Part shown: positions 60,928-64,000 of the stretch, piece after piece
Position numbering within the stretch: position 1 is the first letter of the stretch
Layout: each line of letters begins with the position of its first letter
Source of the DNA: Streptomyces odontomachi
GTDB taxonomy: Bacteria > Actinomycetota > Actinomycetes > Streptomycetales > Streptomycetaceae
Direction: 5' to 3'
NCBI RefSeq assembly: GCF_024435355.1
Contig: NZ_JAMJWG010000014.1
Span: 1-64,000, forward strand
Length of the DNA stretch: 64,000 nucleotides
The notes under the pieces: generated by a model
Databases searched by the model: none
What the model saw: only the letters and a program-made list of their open reading frames with translations
What the model was told of the DNA's origin: nothing
Position numbers and translations under genes: made by a program

Positions 60928-62142
60928 TCACTGGTACCTCTTCAACTCGCGCCGCGCCAAGGACCGCTGGTGCACCTCGTCGGGCCCGTCCGCAAGGCGC
61001 AACGTGCGCGCCCCGGCCCACAGCTCGGCCAGCGGGAAGTCCTGGCTCACCCCGCCGGCGCCGTGCAGCTGCACCGCCTTGTCGAGGATGTCCACCACGG
61101 TGCGCGGCGTGGCGATCTTGATGGCCTGGATCTCGGTGTGGGCGCCCTTGTTGCCGACGGTGTCCATCAGCCAGGCGGTCTTCAGGACCAACAGCCGCAG
61201 CTGCTCCACGGCCACCCGGGCGTCCGCGATCCACTCCCGGACCACGCCCTGGTCGGCGAGTGGCCGGCCGAACGCGGTGCGCGCCACGGCCCGCCGGCAC
61301 ATCAGCTCGATGGCGCGCTCGGCCATGCCGATCAGCCGCATGCAGTGGTGGATGCGCCCCGGGCCGAGCCGGGCCTGCGCGATGGCGAAGCCGCTGCCCT
61401 CTTCGCCGATCAGATGGCCGGCGGGCACCCGGGCCCGGTCGAAGACGACCTCGGCATGCCCACCGTGGTAATGGTCCTCGTACCCGTACACCTGCATCGC
61501 GCGCCGCACTTCCACGCCGGGCGTGTCCCGGGGCACCAGGATCATGGACTGCCGGCGGCGGATGTCCGGGTGGTCCGGCTCGGTCTTGCCCATCACGATG
61601 AAGATCCGGCAGTCCGGGTGCATCGCGCCGGAGATGTACCACTTGCGACCGGTGACGGCGTAAGAGTCGCCGTCCCGTTCGATCCGGGTGGTGATGTTGG
61701 TGGCATCCGAAGAGGCCACCTCCGGTTCGGTCATCGCGAAGGCCGAACGGATCTCCCCGGCGAGCAGCGGCTCCAGCCACCGCTTCTTCTGCCCGTCGTC
61801 ACCGAACTGCGCCAGCACCTCCATGTTGCCGGTGTCCGGCGCCGCGCAGTTGAGGGCGGTGGGGGCGAGCTGGGGGGAGCGGCCGGTGAGTTCGGCGAGC
61901 GGAGCGTACTGGAGGTTGGTGAGCCCGGCGCCGTACTCCGCGTCGGGCAGGAAGAGGTTCCACAGGCCCTGCCGACGGGCCTCGGCCTTCAGCTCCTCCA
62001 CGACCGGAGGGGTCGCCCACGGCGAGTCCTGCTGGGCACGCTGCTCCCGCGCCACCGGCTCGGCCGGGTACACATGCTCGTCCAGGAAGGCCAGCAGCCG
62101 CTGCCGCAGCTCAGCGGTGCGGGCATCGAACGCGAAGTCCAT
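60928..62142 (-). CDS. Acyl-CoA dehydrogenase (ACAD10/11- or LvaC-like)
   Basis: A 404-residue FAD-dependent acyl-CoA dehydrogenase. Seen: AFAMTEPEVASSDATNI (FAD site), GRKWYISGAMHPDCRIFIVMG, RIHHCMRLIGMAERAIELMC, and a C-terminal QLHGAGGVSQDFPLAELWAG. These follow the ACAD10/11 subgroup, which in animals processes phosphorylated 4-hydroxyacyl-CoAs. Here the partner kinase is the next gene upstream (6-bp gap), i.e. the two halves are separate. Predicted role: remove a phosphorylated 4-hydroxyl group during 4-hydroxy-acid catabolism (inferred). Confidence 0.9.
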   Translation of the reverse strand: MDFAFDARTAELRQRLLAFLDEHVYPAEPVAREQRAQQDSPWATPPVVEELKAEARRQGLWNLFLPDAEYGAGLTNLQYAPLAELTGRSPQLAPTALNCAAPDTGNMEVLAQFGDDGQKKRWLEPLLAGEIRSAFAMTEPEVASSDATNITTRIERDGDSYAVTGRKWYISGAMHPDCRIFIVMGKTEPDHPDIRRRQSMILVPRDTPGVEVRRAMQVYGYEDHYHGGHAEVVFDRARVPAGHLIGEEGSGFAIAQARLGPGRIHHCMRLIGMAERAIELMCRRAVARTAFGRPLADQGVVREWIADARVAVEQLRLLVLKTAWLMDTVGNKGAHTEIQAIKIATPRTVVDILDKAVQLHGAGGVSQDFPLAELWAGARTLRLADGPDEVHQRSLARRELKRYQ

Positions 62143-62148
62143 GAGGGA

Positions 62149-63324
62149 TCAGCCTTCCTTGGGTGCGCTGAGGGTGGCCAGGCCGTGCTCGATGAACACC
62201 GGCACGAGCTCGCCGATGCGGGAGAAGCCGTCGCCGACGGTCTGGCCGAGCGTGTACCGGTAGTGGATGCCCTCCAGGATCACGGCGAGCTTGAACCACG
62301 CGAACGCCGTGTACCAGGAGACCCCCGAGACATCGCGGCCCGAGCGTGCCGCGTACCGCTCGACGATCTCCGCGGGCTTCGGGTGGCCGGGCGCCGTACT
62401 GGTGGTGCTGATGGGGGAGTCCGGCAGGTCGAGGGGCTCGCTGTACATCGTCAGCAGACCGAGGTCGGTGAGCGGATCGCCGAGCGTGGACATCTCCCAG
62501 TCGAGCACGGCGGTGTTTTTTTGTGGCTCGGTTCGCCTCCGGGGCGCAGCTGTACTCGATATGCGCCTACCGGCGCGTGGTGGTGTCGAGAGTTCGATCG
62601 TGCTCAGACCTTCGGGCCCGCGCGCGTTCGAGCTCTCGACACCAGCGCGCCCCTTTGGCTCACTCGCCGCCACGTCGACGAGGACGTTGTCCAGGCGATA
62701 GTCGCCGTGGACGATGGCGGGCGGGGGAGAGGTCGGTAGGGCACGGGCCAGGCCTGCCTGGAGTTCCGCCATGCCGGGCAGGGCGCGGCTGTGGGAGGCG
62801 TCGAGTTGCTTGCCCCAGCGGCGTAGCTGACGGTCGAGGAATCCTTCCGGGCGCCCGAAGTCGCCGAGGTCGACCGCCTGCGGGTCCACCGCGTGCAGGT
62901 CGACGAGGGTGTCGACCAGGCCCAGCACGACGGCTCTGGTCCGCTCAGGACCCAGCGGCCGAAGCTGCTCCGCCGTGCGGTACGGGGTACCGGTGACGAA
63001 CTCCATGACGTAGAACGGGGCCCCGATCACCTCGTCGTCCTCGCAGAGCAGCACCGTGCCCGGCACCGGTACCGGGGTGTCGTGCAGGGCGGTGATCACC
63101 CGGTGCTCGCGTGCCATGTCGTGCGCGGTGGCCAGCACATGGCCGAGCGGGGGGCGTCGCACGATCCAGCGGCCGTGGCCGTCGGTGACCTCGTAGGTGA
63201 GGTTCGACCGCCCGCCCTCGATCCGCCGCCCGCTCAGCGGCCCCGCCAGCAGGCCGGGGCGCGTGCGCTCCAGGTACCGGCCGAGCCGGTCGAGATCGAG
63301 ACCCGGTGGGTGCGGTTCTCCCAT
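62149..63324 (-). CDS. Acyl-CoA-linked phosphotransferase (LvaA/ACAD10-11 kinase-like), interrupted by an in-frame element
   Basis: A 391-residue aminoglycoside-phosphotransferase-fold kinase. Seen: NLTYEVTDGHGRWIVRRPP, Brenner motif HGDYRLDNVLVD, and the DWEMSTLGDPLTDLGLL metal-binding motif. Between these two catalytic motifs lies an extra segment of about 51 residues (starting AASEPKGRAGV), encoded by the palindromic element 62516-62668. Normal family length is about 340. The element's length is a multiple of three, so the frame survives, but activity is uncertain. GAGGAG lies 6 nt before the ATG. Co-transcribed with the acyl-CoA dehydrogenase; an operator at 63456 lies upstream. Confidence 0.88.
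   Translation of the reverse strand: MGEPHPPGLDLDRLGRYLERTRPGLLAGPLSGRRIEGGRSNLTYEVTDGHGRWIVRRPPLGHVLATAHDMAREHRVITALHDTPVPVPGTVLLCEDDEVIGAPFYVMEFVTGTPYRTAEQLRPLGPERTRAVVLGLVDTLVDLHAVDPQAVDLGDFGRPEGFLDRQLRRWGKQLDASHSRALPGMAELQAGLARALPTSPPPAIVHGDYRLDNVLVDVAASEPKGRAGVESSNARGPEGLSTIELSTPPRAGRRISSTAAPRRRTEPQKNTAVLDWEMSTLGDPLTDLGLLTMYSEPLDLPDSPISTTSTAPGHPKPAEIVERYAARSGRDVSGVSWYTAFAWFKLAVILEGIHYRYTLGQTVGDGFSRIGELVPVFIEHGLATLSAPKEG
62516..62668. repeat. Palindromic element B (153 bp) inside the kinase gene
   Basis: Begins T7 and GTGGCTCGGTTCGCCTCC, inverted arms GGTGTCGAGA (62582-62591) and TCTCGACACC (62634-62643), ends GGCTCACTCGCC. It shares both ends with element A at 43607. Exactly 51 codons long, so it adds residues without a frameshift or stop. 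Confidence 0.85.
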
Positions 63325-63455
63325 GCTTCGCTCCTCGTACTCGCCGTGTGGCTGCCGGGCCCGCGATCGCGCGGTACCCGGTCCTGTCTCGGCACCCTGT
63401 CCCTGCCCGCGGCACCTGTCCACGCTTCGGCGTTCCTCGCCGCGCCGTAGCCATC

Positions 63456-63473
63456 ATGCCGACCGGTCGGTAT
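63456..63473. promoter_or_regulatory. TetR-type operator upstream of the kinase operon
   Basis: ATGCCGACCGGTCGGTAT; the central CCGACCGGTCGG is a perfect palindrome. It lies about 130 bp before the kinase start. ATACCGACCGGTCGGTAT-like sites are common TetR operators in actinomycetes. Confidence 0.7.
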
Positions 63474-63561
63474 GTCGTCCAGTGCCGTTCACCGCCGTTC
63501 AGTACCGTTCACCGCCGTTCCGTGCACACCACACTCGGGCAGCACGGTTCCGCGCGTGCCC

Positions 63562-63984
63562 TCACGCGATGATCACGGCTGCCGCACACAGCGCGAGGGC
63601 CACCGTGCACAGCACGGCCGTCGCCGCGACCCGCGGAGCGAGCTGGCGTGGCACGGACGTGGCCAGGGCACGCACCCGTAGATGGGTGGCGGCGACGAAG
63701 GCGAGCCACAAGAGCAGGCACAGAGCGCAGGTCAGGAGGGCGCCCAGCGTCGAATCGGCGCGCAGCGCCGCCTTGACGCCGAGCACCGTGACGCCCGTGG
63801 CGGTCAGCGTGGTGCGGCGCCAGGCGAGCCGGGTCCGCTCCGGTTGCAGGCCCCGCTCACCGCCGCCCCCGCTGCCGCCCTGCCCGTCGTGGCCCTGGCC
63901 GTCGTCGCCCCCGCCGCCGCCGTCGTGCCGCTCGCCACTGCCCGGGCCCGGCCGGCCCCGGGCCGCCCGTACGGCCGGCGTCAT
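63562..63984 (-). CDS. DUF202-family membrane protein
   Basis: A 140-residue protein. Seen: a Gly/Asp-rich flexible N-terminal half, then ERTRLAWRRTTLTATGVTVL, the DUF202 signature, and three hydrophobic segments (LGALLTCALCLLLWLAFVAA; VAATAVLCTVALALCAAAVI). DUF202 proteins often occur as adjacent pairs (YidH/YidG). The ATG at 63984 may overlap the stop of such a partner just outside the window (ATGA context); a TTG at 63993 is possible. Function unknown. Confidence 0.75.
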   Translation of the reverse strand: MTPAVRAARGRPGPGSGERHDGGGGGDDGQGHDGQGGSGGGGERGLQPERTRLAWRRTTLTATGVTVLGVKAALRADSTLGALLTCALCLLLWLAFVAATHLRVRALATSVPRQLAPRVAATAVLCTVALALCAAAVIIA

Positions 63985-64000
63985 CCCGCCCAACCCGCGA

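Overview
The window is about 64 kb of very GC-rich DNA with strong codon-position-3 GC bias, GTG/TTG starts, several leaderless genes and many TetR/GntR regulators. Gene content and order (tyrA-cmk-plsC-der at the left, a SepF-like gene, a dnaE2/Y-polymerase pair, secreted lipase, YtrA-type GntR, hmgA) are those of a Streptomyces chromosome core arm. No prophage, transposase, CRISPR array, rRNA or convincing tRNA is visible. The mobile-looking DNA consists of short non-coding palindromic elements.

Layout. 1-6.2 kb: housekeeping block (tyrA; cmk with overlapping acyltransferase; der) and two convergent Streptomyces-type hypothetical genes. 6.9-9.1 kb: a family 4 glycosyltransferase carrying a TTA codon, coupled to a probable glycopolymer-synthesis partner. 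9.2-17.6 kb: WYL regulator with a perfect operator palindrome, I78 inhibitor, PAP2 phosphatase, PIG-V-like mannosyltransferase divergent from a DHA2 exporter, glutaryl-CoA dehydrogenase. 17.7-19.8 kb: SepF-like sflA divergent from a DUF5685 protein with an extraordinary Cys-Asp tail. 20.1-25 kb: flavin-dependent monooxygenase operon next to an antisense leader peptide of the sulfur-gene type. 25.8-28.4 kb: two streptogrisin proteases. 28.7-33.5 kb: LexA-box-preceded dnaE2 plus a catalytically degenerate Y-family polymerase. 33.9-42.2 kb: lipase, secreted unknown protein, acetyltransferase, two GntR regulators, AAA ATPase, an isolated type ISP specificity-like protein. 42.2-48.1 kb: homogentisate dioxygenase, lipoprotein, TetR, aldehyde and alcohol dehydrogenases.

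48.1-64 kb is dominated by acyl-CoA metabolism. Three near-identical 16-bp operators (upstream of a tetR, of a MaoC hydratase, and of an SDR/acyl-CoA ligase operon) define a candidate TetR regulon. A second operator class precedes a kinase/acyl-CoA dehydrogenase pair that resembles the split halves of ACAD10/11 (and LvaA/LvaC), suggesting 4-hydroxyacyl-CoA breakdown. Penicillin-acylase-like and NamZ-like secreted hydrolases, a peptidoglycan-binding membrane protein and a DUF202 protein lie among them.

The most unusual signals are: (i) a 153-bp palindromic element lying in frame inside the kinase gene, with a 131-bp relative in the hmgA leader; (ii) the 18-Cys/12-Asp tail built from a GACTGY microsatellite; (iii) the SOS-box/dnaE2/inactive-polymerase cassette; (iv) the orphan antisense leader peptide; (v) the shared TetR operators. 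All family assignments were made by eye from motifs; no database search was run.
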